From Acuticoccus sp051016205 (lineage in GTDB: Bacteria; Pseudomonadota; Alphaproteobacteria; Rhizobiales; Amorphaceae): a stretch of DNA of 64,000 nt. The position numbers and the translations under genes were made by a program. Position 1 is the stretch's first letter; each line of letters begins with the position of its first letter. Positions 51,844 through 60,614 of this stretch are shown here, one piece after another. The stretch is taken from the NCBI GenBank assembly GCA_051016205.1, contig CP136534.1, forward strand, positions 5,828,001-5,892,000, in the 5' to 3' direction. The notes under the pieces were generated by a model, which did no database searches, was not told the DNA's origin, and was given only the letters and a program-made list of their open reading frames with translations.

Positions 51844-52629
51844 ATGAGCCGCGCCCGCACCCAAAAGCGCAAGACCGACGAGAGGCGCACGCGCACGGGC
51901 CCGCTCTATCACGAGCTCTACGTTCTCCTGCGGCGCGATCTGGTGGACGGCACGGCCCACCCTGGGCGTCGGCTGCCGTCGGAGCCGGCGCTTGCCGCGC
52001 GCTATCACGTCAGCCGCGTCACCATCCGCAAGACGCTGGAAAAGCTTGCCGAGGACGGGCTCATCAAGCGTGTGCGCGGCGTCGGCACCTTCCCTGTGGG
52101 CGGTGTGGACAAGAGCGCACGCACCAACATTTCCGGCTACCTGGACACGCTGATCTCCGTGGAGCACAGGACGACGGCGGTGAACCTTTCCTTCGCCCGA
52201 GTCCTGCCCGATGGCGGCGCGAAGGACGCTCTGGGTGAGGCGGAGGTCTTGAAGATCGTGCGCCTTCGCTCCTACAACGGCCGCCCCATTTCGCTGACGA
52301 CCTTGTGGGTGCCAGACCCACACGCTGCATTGGTGGAAGAGACGGACGACCCCAGCGTTCCCACCATCCAGCGGCTTGAGGAGCGGGGCGTCGTGGCAAC
52401 GCGTACCGAGCAGGCCATCACAGCCGGACGCGCAGGCCCGTTTGCGGCCGAAAAGCTCGGGGTGGACGAGACCGCCCCCCTCATCGTCATGCGCCGCCTG
52501 ATGCTGGACGCTTCCGCCGCAGCCGTCCTCTACCAGGAGAGCCTTTATGCGCCTGACGAGTTCGAGTACCGGATGACCCTGATGCGCACCAGCGTCGGCC
52601 CCATCGCCCGCTGGACGCCGTTGGCTTAG
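51844..52629 (+). CDS. GntR-family transcriptional regulator, HutC/UTRA subfamily
   Basis: The product is 261 residues from the ATG at 51844, preceded by GAAAAGG. The N-terminal winged helix (20-90) has LPSEPALAARYHVSRVTIRKTLEKL. The C-terminal UTRA domain (105-255) shows the LRSYNGRPISLTTLWVP strand pair and LYQESLYAPDEFEYR. It is divergent from the TRAP/monooxygenase operon, 172 bp apart, and probably regulates it. Its stop overlaps the stop of the convergent ThuA-like gene by four bases. Confidence 0.9.
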   Translation: MSRARTQKRKTDERRTRTGPLYHELYVLLRRDLVDGTAHPGRRLPSEPALAARYHVSRVTIRKTLEKLAEDGLIKRVRGVGTFPVGGVDKSARTNISGYLDTLISVEHRTTAVNLSFARVLPDGGAKDALGEAEVLKIVRLRSYNGRPISLTTLWVPDPHAALVEETDDPSVPTIQRLEERGVVATRTEQAITAGRAGPFAAEKLGVDETAPLIVMRRLMLDASAAAVLYQESLYAPDEFEYRMTLMRTSVGPIARWTPLA

Positions 52630-53369
52630 CGCTCAGCCAGCCAACGGCACAGGTTGTTCCACAGCGTGCCGTAGCCGTGCCATTGGAGGAACGCCGGCGG
52701 CCCCCAGTGGGGCCCGCAGTCCGAGGCGAAGATGGCCGTCCGCCCCGCCCCCACTATGCGCACCGCCACAAATGGGTGACCTTCAACCGCGGCAAGCACA
52801 TCCGCCCCTTCACGCGCCTCGGCCCTGTTGTAGCCGAGGAATAGCGGCCAGTCGGTCAGCCCAGCCATCACAGGGTGGCGCGAATCGATCACGTGAGGCG
52901 TGACGCCTTCGGGATGTTCGGCGCGGTCGTCCCCCGTCATCAGCCGCACCGGCAAAATGTCGTCGATGGGGGTGCCTGCGTAATTGGCCTTCGCCTCGAT
53001 GCCCTGGAAGGTGAGGTAGCCGCCGATCATCAACAGGCCGCCGCCGCCGCGCACATAGTCGGCGATGAGGTTGAGGCGGTTGGGTGTCGGCTCTGACCGG
53101 GCGAAGGTCCTGTCGGGCATCAACAGCGTGTTGGCGCCAATGTCGGAGAGGATGACGACGTCGTAAGCGCCAATCTCATCCGCCGTGAAGGGGAATTTGT
53201 CGGCGGCGACATGGGCGGGCTGATAGTCCACGTCCAAGCCCTTGGCGCGCATGGCCTCGATCATCGCCGTGCCGCCTTCGTGGTAGGCGGAGGTGGTGAA
53301 GGTGTCGAAGCCTTTGACGTGGATGGAGTGGGTCATCCAGCTTTCGCCGGCGAGAAGGATTTTTGGCAC
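52626..53369 (-). CDS. ThuA-like / glutamine-amidotransferase-fold protein
   Basis: The 247-residue protein has a flavodoxin-like class I amidotransferase fold: ILLAGESWMTHSIHVKGFD, DVVILSDIGANTLL, YVRGGGGLLMIGGYLTF and a C-terminal SDCGPHWGPPAFLQWHGYG. No Cys nucleophile is present at the usual elbow position, where IGGYLTF reads instead, so transferase activity is doubtful. Such proteins often sit in sugar or cyclic-ester catabolic operons, here with the phosphotriesterase-family gene and ribose-type ABC transporter. Confidence 0.7.
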   Translation of the reverse strand: MPKILLAGESWMTHSIHVKGFDTFTTSAYHEGGTAMIEAMRAKGLDVDYQPAHVAADKFPFTADEIGAYDVVILSDIGANTLLMPDRTFARSEPTPNRLNLIADYVRGGGGLLMIGGYLTFQGIEAKANYAGTPIDDILPVRLMTGDDRAEHPEGVTPHVIDSRHPVMAGLTDWPLFLGYNRAEAREGADVLAAVEGHPFVAVRIVGAGRTAIFASDCGPHWGPPAFLQWHGYGTLWNNLCRWLAER

Positions 53370-53390
53370 TGGGGCCCCTCCTGAAATGGG

Positions 53391-54494
53391 TTAGATGGGC
53401 CGGGGGCGATCCCACAGCCGGTCAAGGTTGGCCCTGTGGCTTGCACAAAAAACCGCGCGCGGATTGTCGATCATCAAGCGGGCGAGATCAGCCTCACCCA
53501 CCCCGAGCCGCTTCAGCCGCGGCAACACGTAGGTGGACACGTGGGCGTAGCCGTTCCCACCATGGCGCGTCAGCATCATCTTCAAGAACACATCCTGGGA
53601 CAACAGGAGCGCTCCACCGAACCCCTGGTCGATCAGCCCCTTAATGGAGGCCGCCGTCTCATGGTCGCTGGGGCATTCAACGCCCTGATCGGCATAGACA
53701 TAGTCCATCCCCATCATGTCGTACTCCAAGAAGGCGCCGCGGGCGGCAAGGCTCGCCTGATAGTCAAAGTCCCTGTGGCTTGGGTTCATGTGGCAAAGGA
53801 CGGTGTGACGAAGGTCCGCCCCCTCCTCGCCCGCAATATTGAGCACCTTGTGGCCGTGACGGAACCAGCCTGGTAGGTGCACCATCAAAGGGAGCCCTGT
53901 GCGCGCCGCCGCCCTGGCTGCCCCCCTCAGCGAGCGGGTTTCGGTCCGGGTGAAATCGCCCGAAACGCCAATCTCCCCCACAAGGCCGATCTTCACGGGC
54001 CCTTCGTCCGTCGGGACGCCGTCCATCGCTTCGGCCTCAATCTCCTCGGCGATGGCCTCAACGCTCATCCCCGCAAGGTGCGGCGGATGGGAGGTCTCAA
54101 GGTAGTAGCCGGCCCCCATAATGATGTTGAGGCCCGTCGCCGCGCTGATCCGCGTCAAGGCTGCCGGCGTGCGCCCGATCCCCCTGCAGGTGGGGTCGAC
54201 CACGCTGACGCCGCCCGCTTGCTTGAAGAGGCCCAGTTCCTCCACCGCGGCCGCTTCGTCTCGAAGGCCCAGATTGTCCTTGTTGACGAAAGGGTCCTGG
54301 CGCAGGTGCCACAGGATGTCCGGCCGCACCGGCCCTTCGGCAAGGAAGGCGCGCTCAGGCGTGGTGGGCGGGTTCCACCAGCAAGAGACGTCGTTCAAAA
54401 TGTGCTCGTGCATCAAGGTGAGGCCGAGACGGTCCACGGGCAAAGGCCCCGCCACCGTCTCCACCACGCCTGTCTCCACAGCCTTCATCTTCAC
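53391..54494 (-). CDS. Phosphotriesterase-family metal-dependent hydrolase (lactonase-like)
   Basis: The 367-residue TIM barrel has LTLMHEHI (HxH), IGLVGEIGVSG (Glu at the bridging-ligand position), LMVHLPGW, HTVLCHMNPSH and LLLSQDVF, matching the binuclear metal site of the PHP/PTE family. The bridging Lys is replaced by Glu, as in many sugar lactonases of the group. It is four bases into the overlap with the permease gene (54491-54494), so the imported sugar or lactone is a likely substrate. Confidence 0.88.
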   Translation of the reverse strand: MKMKAVETGVVETVAGPLPVDRLGLTLMHEHILNDVSCWWNPPTTPERAFLAEGPVRPDILWHLRQDPFVNKDNLGLRDEAAAVEELGLFKQAGGVSVVDPTCRGIGRTPAALTRISAATGLNIIMGAGYYLETSHPPHLAGMSVEAIAEEIEAEAMDGVPTDEGPVKIGLVGEIGVSGDFTRTETRSLRGAARAAARTGLPLMVHLPGWFRHGHKVLNIAGEEGADLRHTVLCHMNPSHRDFDYQASLAARGAFLEYDMMGMDYVYADQGVECPSDHETAASIKGLIDQGFGGALLLSQDVFLKMMLTRHGGNGYAHVSTYVLPRLKRLGVGEADLARLMIDNPRAVFCASHRANLDRLWDRPRPI

Positions 54495-55483
54495 CCCACC
54501 TTGAGGGACTGGGCACGCTGCAACAGCCGCGTGTTGAGCCAGATGGCCGCAAGGATGATCGCCCCGGTCACGATCTGCGTGAAGAAGGGGGAGATGTGGG
54601 ACAAGATCAGCCCGTTGGAGATCACCGCGATGGTGAGCGCCCCCAGGATGGTGCCTATGATGGTCCCCCGCCCGCCAAAAAGGTTCGTTCCGCCAAGCAC
54701 CACAGCGGCAATCACCTCAAGCTCGAACATCACGCCTGCGTTGGAGGACCCGCTGCCGAGCCGCGCGGCAATCACAAGGCCAGCCGCCGCCGCAGCCGTC
54801 CCCGTCAACATGTAGGCAAGGAGCTTGATGCGCCGCACGTTGATGCCGGACCGGCGCACGGCCTCCTCGTTGGCGCCCACCCCGGTGATGTACCGGCCGA
54901 ATGGCGTGTGGGCGAGCGCCAGATACCCCGCCAGCGCCACCGCCAGGGCGACGATCGCAGGAAACGGGATGCCGAACAGCCATCCCCGCCCGATCTCCAC
55001 GAAGAACAGCCCTGAGTCGATCGGAACCGAGTACCCTTCCGTCAAAAGCAGCGCAAAGCCTCTGATGGCCGACAGCCCCGCAAGGGTCACGATAAAGGCA
55101 GGAATCCCCTCGTAGGCGATGAAAAAGCCGTTGAAGGCACCGATCCCCGCCCCCAGCGCCAGCATCAGCACCACCGCCAGCGGCCAGGGAAGGCCTGCCG
55201 CCAAAGCAATGGCGCACAAAGCGTTGACGAGCCCCAGGATCGACCCCACCGACAGGTCGATCCCGCCTGTGGTGATCACGAACGTCATCGCAACGGCGAC
55301 AATCAGGATGGGGGCCGACTGGCGCAGGAGGTTGAGAAGGTTCGGCGCCGTCAGAAACGCATCGGTGGTGAGGCCGAAGAAAACGCACACCACCACGAAG
55401 AACGCTGCGATGGACAGGACCGGTGCGTGGGTGATGACGAATTCTTGCAACCGCCCCGCATGGGGCCGAACGTCCTCGCTCAC
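54491..55483 (-). CDS. Ribose-type ABC transporter permease (RbsC family)
   Basis: The 330-residue protein has about nine helices with FVITTGGIDLSVGSILGLVNAL, GIPAFIVTLAGLSAIRG, YITGVGANEEAVRRSGINVRRIK and LGGTNLFGGRGTIIGTILGAL, all typical of CUT2 permeases. The start overlaps the ATPase stop. The operon reads binding protein, ATPase, permease, phosphotriesterase-family hydrolase, ThuA-like protein. Confidence 0.93.
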   Translation of the reverse strand: MSEDVRPHAGRLQEFVITHAPVLSIAAFFVVVCVFFGLTTDAFLTAPNLLNLLRQSAPILIVAVAMTFVITTGGIDLSVGSILGLVNALCAIALAAGLPWPLAVVLMLALGAGIGAFNGFFIAYEGIPAFIVTLAGLSAIRGFALLLTEGYSVPIDSGLFFVEIGRGWLFGIPFPAIVALAVALAGYLALAHTPFGRYITGVGANEEAVRRSGINVRRIKLLAYMLTGTAAAAAGLVIAARLGSGSSNAGVMFELEVIAAVVLGGTNLFGGRGTIIGTILGALTIAVISNGLILSHISPFFTQIVTGAIILAAIWLNTRLLQRAQSLKVG

Positions 55484-56262
55484 GCGCCGGCCCCTGCAAG
55501 CGCTGCCGCCTTACCGCCGACGATCAGCTGAACAAGGTCTTCAAGGTCGGTCTCGCCGATCCGCCGTTCGGCCACATTGCGCCCCTCGTACATGACCATG
55601 ATGCGGTGGCAGACCTTGAAGAGGTCTTGCAGGCGGTGGGTGATGAGGATGACGCCCACCCCCTCCCCGCTCAGCCGGTTGATGAGGTCGAGCACCGCGT
55701 CCACCTCCTTCACCGCAAGCGCGCTGGTGGGCTCGTCCATGATGAGAACGCGGGGGTCGAACGCTGCCGCCCGGGCAATGGCGATGGACTGCCTTTGCCC
55801 GCCCGACAGGTTGCCGACGGTGGCGCGCAGGTTCGGCACATTGATGTGAAGGCGCTCGAGCATCGTCTCTGCCTCGCGCACCATCGCCGCCTTCGACAGG
55901 AAGGGCACGCCCAGGAAGCGCGTGGTCGCCTCGCGCCCTAGGAAGAGGTTGCCGGCCACATCGATGGAATCGCACAAGGACAGGTCCTGATAGACCATCT
56001 CGATCCCTTCCCGCCGCGCATCGGCAGGGGTGGCAAAGCGCACAGGCTTGCCGTCCACCTCGATGGTACCGCTGTCGGGCACGTGGACGCCCGACAGCAC
56101 TTTGGTAAGGGTGGACTTGCCGGCCGCATTGTCGCCCACCAGCCCCAGAACTTCGCCGTGGCCGAGGGTGAGGTCGACACCGTTCAGCGCCTGGATGGTG
56201 CCAAAGCTCTTCTTGATGGCGCGCATGGCAACGGCCTGCGCGGCTTCGGGCGTTGCGCTCAC
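55480..56262 (-). CDS. Ribose-type ABC transporter ATPase, single ABC domain
   Basis: The 260-residue protein has Walker A GDNAAGKSTL, the signature LSGGQRQSIAIARAA, Walker B VLIMDEPTSAL and the H-loop ITHR. RbsA-type ATPases of CUT2 systems usually carry two fused ABC domains (about 500 residues); this one has only one, like FrcA. The ADNAAGKST variant (Asn-Ala-Ala in the P-loop) is usual for FrcA-type proteins. It is the only ATPase for the two divergent ABC operons in 54.5-60.6 kb. Confidence 0.93.
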   Translation of the reverse strand: MSATPEAAQAVAMRAIKKSFGTIQALNGVDLTLGHGEVLGLVGDNAAGKSTLTKVLSGVHVPDSGTIEVDGKPVRFATPADARREGIEMVYQDLSLCDSIDVAGNLFLGREATTRFLGVPFLSKAAMVREAETMLERLHINVPNLRATVGNLSGGQRQSIAIARAAAFDPRVLIMDEPTSALAVKEVDAVLDLINRLSGEGVGVILITHRLQDLFKVCHRIMVMYEGRNVAERRIGETDLEDLVQLIVGGKAAALAGAGA

Positions 56263-56293
56263 GGCCGGCGCCCTTCAGGCCGGATCGATGGCC

Positions 56294-57208
56294 TCACTGA
56301 AAGATGGAGCGGAAGTCGTCCACGTTGTCCTTGGTGACGATGGTAATGGGAACGCTGATCACAGGGTCCACCTCGCCGCCGCCGATGATGGTCATCGCCG
56401 CATCGACGGCAGCTTTGCCCATGCCTGCGGGGTCCTGCTGGACGACGGCCTTCACAAAGCCTGCATCGATAGCGGCAATCACCTGTGCGGTGAGGTCCCA
56501 GCCGAAGACAGCCACGCGGTCGGTGGCGCCCTGGGCCTCCACGGCGGCAACGGCGCCCACCAGCGCAGGCTCACCCGTGGCATAGATGGCGTTCATTGTG
56601 GGGTTGGCGGTCATCAGGTTTTCGGCGGCAGAAAGGGCCGTGTCCTGCACGTTACGGCCGTCGACGACGCCGACCACCTCGACGCCCGACGCGCCTTCGA
56701 TGCCCGTTTCAAAGCCCTGTTGGCGCACGTTCTGGATGAAGGAGTTGAGCGCGCCCACAATGCCCACCTTCGCCTCGCCGCCGGTCGCCTCCAGAAAGTG
56801 CTTGGCCATGTCCTCGCCGGCCTTGGCGTTGTCGACGCCGATTTGCGTCGCCTGTGGCCCTTCAGGAAGGATGGCGTCGACGGCAAGGACGGGGATTTGT
56901 GCCTCGAACGCCTGCTCCACAGCCGGCATCACACCGTTGACGTCGATGGCCACCACGATGATCGCATCCACCCCTTGGGCGATGTAGGTCTCAATGGCGT
57001 TGTTTTGCGCGGCAGGGTCGTTGTTGGCGTTGAAGATGACGAGGTTGGCGCCGGCCGCATCGGCCGCCTTCTGGGCCCCCTCGTTCATCTGATTGAAGAA
57101 CAGGGCCTGCTGGTTGATCTGCACCAGAGCGATGGTCTGCGCCGCAGCACCGGTGGCTGCGAGCGCAAGCGCGGCAACAGCGGCCGCGAAGAGTGTTTTT
57201 AGGGCCAT
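56294..57208 (-). CDS. Ribose-type ABC transporter periplasmic sugar-binding protein
   Basis: The product is 304 residues from the ATG at 57208, preceded by AGGAG. The signal peptide ends at GAAAQ. The Peripla_BP_4 fold has ALVQINQQALFFNQMNEGAQKAA, NAIETYIAQGVDAIIVVA, PVLAVDAILPEG and AIYATGEPALVGAVAAVEAQG. The ligand is a monosaccharide or a related cyclic compound. It is the first gene of the minus-strand ABC operon. Confidence 0.93.
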   Translation of the reverse strand: MALKTLFAAAVAALALAATGAAAQTIALVQINQQALFFNQMNEGAQKAADAAGANLVIFNANNDPAAQNNAIETYIAQGVDAIIVVAIDVNGVMPAVEQAFEAQIPVLAVDAILPEGPQATQIGVDNAKAGEDMAKHFLEATGGEAKVGIVGALNSFIQNVRQQGFETGIEGASGVEVVGVVDGRNVQDTALSAAENLMTANPTMNAIYATGEPALVGAVAAVEAQGATDRVAVFGWDLTAQVIAAIDAGFVKAVVQQDPAGMGKAAVDAAMTIIGGGEVDPVISVPITIVTKDNVDDFRSIFQ

Positions 57209-57609
57209 CAAGGCTCTCCTCCAATCCTGATCGCGCCAAGCGCCGGGCATCACGCGTGGGTGACGCGCTTATGGGGTTGTGCCCGGGTTGGCGCCCATGA
57301 CACCGCGCGGGCACTTGCGATCGGAAAGCGCCGCGCGATCCGTCAACTGGAGATGGCCGGCGAAAAAAAGTCAACGGTGGAGGGACCAAAGCGTCGCAGC
57401 GACAAAAACTTGTCAACTTCCTAACGTATTTGATACTTCAACTATCTCGGTCGGCGTCGGCATACTCGCGGCGCCGAGATGTCAGGATATTAGAGTTTCT
57501 GCGGTGAAGCGAGCTGTCTGTGCCTGGCTCCACGCAGCGGGGTGATCAATCTTTGGGTAAGAATGGGGCGCTCTGTCACACGGTCAGCGACAAAGGCCCG
57601 CACACTGGT
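57209..57609. promoter_or_regulatory. Divergent control region of the two ribose-type ABC operons
   Basis: On the plus strand TTGTCA (57410-57415) and GATACT (57432-57437), 16 bases apart, make a reasonable sigma-70 promoter. Just after it lies an inverted repeat ATCTCGG (57444-57450)...CCGAGAT (57474-57480), which would cover the transcription start and suits a repressor. The reverse complement of the same site supplies a TTGACA for the other direction, although no good -10 follows. No gene is seen in the 400 bases. Confidence 0.45.
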
Positions 57610-58617
57610 GTGACCATCGCAGCGGCACTGTCGGGCGTGCGCGCCGTCCTCATACCACTCGTTCTTGCCGCAGTCCTCGTCCTCGCGCCTCACCCATCGG
57701 CCGCCAAGGACATAAGAATCGCTTTTGTGCCGCAAATTGCCGGCATCCCCTATTACGCGGCGATGCGTGCCGGCGCGCAGCGCGCCGCCGATGAGCTTGG
57801 CGTCACCTACATTCAGGAAGGGCCCACCACCACTAACCCCGTCGACCAGCTGCGCATCTTTGAGAGCTTCATTGCCCAGCGGTTCGATGTGGTTGCCGTC
57901 TCCCCCGTGGACGAACAGAGCCTGCGCCCCGCCATTGCCCGCGCGCGCGAGGCCGGCGCCATCGTACTGACGGCCGATGCCGATGCCCCTCAGAGTCCGC
58001 GTCACCTTTACGTTGCCCAGGCAATGGACTCCGCCCTTGGCGAAACCCTCATCGATGAGACGGTGGCGCGGGTGGGGGCGAGCGGCAAGGTCGCCATCAT
58101 CTCAGACGCGGCCACCATCCAGTCCATGCAGCGATGGATCGAGGCCATCCAGAACCGCGTGGCAAGCCGTTATCCTGACCTGACCATCGTCTCGGTGGAC
58201 CACACCGACGGAACCGCCCGCAGGGCTTACCAGTTTGCCACCGATGCGATGACGCGCCACCCCGACCTCTCCGCCATCTTGGGGATTGCCTCCACCACCT
58301 GCCCAGGGATCGCCCAGGCCGTGGAGGCCGCACGGGCGGTGGGCAAGGTTCTGACGGCAGGGTTCTGCTCGCCCAACACGGCGCGCCACTACATCAAGTC
58401 CGGTGCCATGCCGTTCACCGTCCTGTGGGACCCGGGCGACCTTGGCTACCTGACGGTGTGGGTGGGCCACCACTTGGCAACCGGCAACGTCGTCGATGGC
58501 GACCTCGTGGTCGAGGCGCTGGAAAATCCTGTGCGCTACCATGCCCAAGTGGGCATGGTCGTCCTCGGCCCGCCCACCGTATTCACAGCCGACAATGTGG
58601 ATGCGTTCGATTTTTAG
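57610..58617 (+). CDS. Periplasmic sugar-binding protein (rhamnose/AI-2 type), ABC transporter
   Basis: The product is about 335 residues from a GTG at 57610; an open frame reaches a GTG at 57520. A Sec signal peptide ends at HPSAA-KDIR. The mature part shows FVPQIAGIPYYAAMRAGAQRAA, QEGPTTTNPVDQ, DVVAVSPVDEQSLRPAI, LTADADAP and a long C-terminal lobe, as in RhaS/LsrB-type binding proteins. It heads a plus-strand operon with two permeases and no ATPase of its own. Confidence 0.9.
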   Translation: MTIAAALSGVRAVLIPLVLAAVLVLAPHPSAAKDIRIAFVPQIAGIPYYAAMRAGAQRAADELGVTYIQEGPTTTNPVDQLRIFESFIAQRFDVVAVSPVDEQSLRPAIARAREAGAIVLTADADAPQSPRHLYVAQAMDSALGETLIDETVARVGASGKVAIISDAATIQSMQRWIEAIQNRVASRYPDLTIVSVDHTDGTARRAYQFATDAMTRHPDLSAILGIASTTCPGIAQAVEAARAVGKVLTAGFCSPNTARHYIKSGAMPFTVLWDPGDLGYLTVWVGHHLATGNVVDGDLVVEALENPVRYHAQVGMVVLGPPTVFTADNVDAFDF

Positions 58618-58662
58618 GCGCCACCTCACCCCAAGTGGCACCCGCACGAAACGAGGGCGCGT

Positions 58663-59604
58663 GTGACGGCACGGCGCTGGCGGCGCGAGGCTGTGCTGGC
58701 ACTCGCGCTCCTCGCAGCGCTCGCCATCTTCGAAAGCCAGTCGGAACACATGGTGACGGTGCTCAACCTCACCCGCGTGGCCGAGAGCGCTGTGGAGCCA
58801 GCCATCCTTGCCGCCGGACTGACGCTGGTGATCCTCATCGGTGGCATCGATGTCAGCGTGGGCGCCATTCTTGCCGTTGCCGCAGTGGTCACGGGGTCCG
58901 CGCTCGCCTTCGATCTTCCCGCGGTTGTGGCGGTGGCCGTTGCCATCCTGTCAGGCACGGCCCTCGGTGCATTCAACGGCGTCGTGGTCGCCCGGCTTGC
59001 CGTCCCGCCGATCATTGCCACCCTCGGCAGCCTTTATGTGTTCGGCGCCATCGTGTTCCTCACCGTCGGGACCACATGGATCACGGGGCTGCCTGAAAGC
59101 CTCTCGCCCCTCGTCCAGGGCCAGCTTCTGGGCGTGCCTGCGGCGGTCCTTGCCATCGGCGCGGTCTATGCCCTCGCCTGGTTCGTGCTGCGGCAGACCC
59201 GATGGGGTTTGCACCTAGCCGCCATAGGGTCCAATGCCACGTCGGCCCGCCTGGCAGGGATCCCGGTCACCCGGCGCACGATTGAGACCTATGCTCTACT
59301 GGGCGCGCTCGCAGGGTTTGCAGCCGTCCTTTACGTGGCGCGGCTTCGCAATGTGGAATTTGGCGTCGGCGCGGGCCTCACCTTCGAGGCCATTGCCGCA
59401 AGCGTCCTCGGCGGGGCGGATCTGCGCGGCGGCAACGCAAGCCTTGTGGGGACGCTCCTTGGCATCCTCTTCATCAAGGTGGTGCAAAACGGGTTGGTCT
59501 TGTCCGGCGCGACCTCGCTGTGGGCGCCTGTGGTCACGGGCCTTCTTCTCATCCTCGTGCTTGTGGTGGACGGGCTGCAAAAGCCTGCAAGGCGGCGGTG
59601 GTGA
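58663..59604 (+). CDS. Ribose-type ABC transporter permease (1 of 2)
   Basis: The 313-residue protein has about nine helices and the CUT2 permease motifs TLVILIGGIDVSVGAILA, FNGVVVARLAVPPIIATLGS, AIGSNATSARLAGIPVTRR and VLGGADLRGGNASLVGTLLG. It starts at a GTG (GTGACGGCAC). It is the first of two non-identical permeases, so the channel is probably a heterodimer as in rhamnose and autoinducer-2 importers (RhaPQ, LsrCD). The stop overlaps the next gene. Confidence 0.92.
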   Translation: MTARRWRREAVLALALLAALAIFESQSEHMVTVLNLTRVAESAVEPAILAAGLTLVILIGGIDVSVGAILAVAAVVTGSALAFDLPAVVAVAVAILSGTALGAFNGVVVARLAVPPIIATLGSLYVFGAIVFLTVGTTWITGLPESLSPLVQGQLLGVPAAVLAIGAVYALAWFVLRQTRWGLHLAAIGSNATSARLAGIPVTRRTIETYALLGALAGFAAVLYVARLRNVEFGVGAGLTFEAIAASVLGGADLRGGNASLVGTLLGILFIKVVQNGLVLSGATSLWAPVVTGLLLILVLVVDGLQKPARRRW

Positions 59605-60614
59605 GGGTGTTCGGCAGCGCGCGCACAGCCGTCCTTACGCTGTTGCTGGTGGGCGTTGTGATCGTTGCCTCCGCCCTCTCCCCGTTCTTTCTTGAGGCCA
59701 CAACGCTCACCTTCGTCCTCCAATATATGCCGGTCCTGGGCATCCTCGGATTGGCGCAGATGGCTGTGATGATTGGAGGTGGGCCTGGAATTGACCTTTC
59801 CCTCGGCGGCATCATGAGTCTGACGGGGCTTGCGGTTGCAGCGCTCCTTGCAGCGGGGGTGCCTGTGTTGGCGGCAAGTCTCATAGGGCTTGCTCTGGGT
59901 GCATTGTTGGGGGCCATCAACGGGGTCATCATCGCCGTCCTTGGGGTTGATGCCCTGATGGCGACCCTTGCCACCATGCTCACCTTTGGCGGCCTTGCGG
60001 TCGCCTTGACCGGCGGGGCCCCCATCGGCGGCATGCCGGACACCTTTGCCGCCCTCGCCCAAGGCACCACGTGGCTGGTGCCGAACCATGTCCTCTTCGT
60101 CTTCATGCCCGTTGCCATCGCCGCGCACCTTGTGATGCGCCACAGCCGGTTCGGCGCCCATGTCACCGCTGCAGGAAGCGCTGAAGGGGCCGCCTACCTT
60201 GCCGGGATCTCCATCATCCGCGTGCGTTTTTGGCTTTATGTGGCGAGCGGATCGATGGCGGCGGTGGCAGGCATCATGCAGCTTGCCTGGTTCCAGACCG
60301 CGCGGCCCGACGCGGGAATGGGAATGGAGCTGTTGTCCGTCACCGTCGCGGTCCTCGGTGGGACCCACATTCTCGGCGGAACGGGAAGCGTTCTGGGCGT
60401 GGTGCTCGCCGTACTGGTCGTCACAACGTTGCAGGCGGGACTACAGCTCGCCAACATCAGCCAGGCCTGGCAGCTCGGAACGGTGGGCCTTCTTCTAATC
60501 GCAAGCGCCGGCGCCGACAGAGCGTTCATGAAACGCCTGTCCGCGGGCCTTCCAATAACGGCAAATCGTCCGCCCGCACGAGACGCCCCTGCGCCCCCAC
60601 CGCCGTCACGGTGA
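59601..60614 (+). CDS. Ribose-type ABC transporter permease (2 of 2)
   Basis: The product is about 337 residues from a GTG at 59601 that overlaps the previous stop as GTGA; GTG 59607 is also possible. CUT2 permease motifs are AVMIGGGPGIDLSLGGIMSLTG, AINGVIIAVLGVDALMATLATM, AAGSAEGAAYLAGISIIRVR and VLGGTHILGGTGSVLGVVLAV. The C-terminal 30 residues are Pro/Arg-rich and overlap, on the opposite strand, the 3' end of the LacI-PfkB gene (60526-60614). Confidence 0.9.
   Translation: MRVFGSARTAVLTLLLVGVVIVASALSPFFLEATTLTFVLQYMPVLGILGLAQMAVMIGGGPGIDLSLGGIMSLTGLAVAALLAAGVPVLAASLIGLALGALLGAINGVIIAVLGVDALMATLATMLTFGGLAVALTGGAPIGGMPDTFAALAQGTTWLVPNHVLFVFMPVAIAAHLVMRHSRFGAHVTAAGSAEGAAYLAGISIIRVRFWLYVASGSMAAVAGIMQLAWFQTARPDAGMGMELLSVTVAVLGGTHILGGTGSVLGVVLAVLVVTTLQAGLQLANISQAWQLGTVGLLLIASAGADRAFMKRLSAGLPITANRPPARDAPAPPPPSR

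Noticed and set aside
59331..60368. A 345-codon minus-strand frame opposite the two ABC permeases
   Set aside because: Repetitive His/Asp/Gly-rich translation typical of the reverse of membrane-helix codons; the permease frame has all family motifs.
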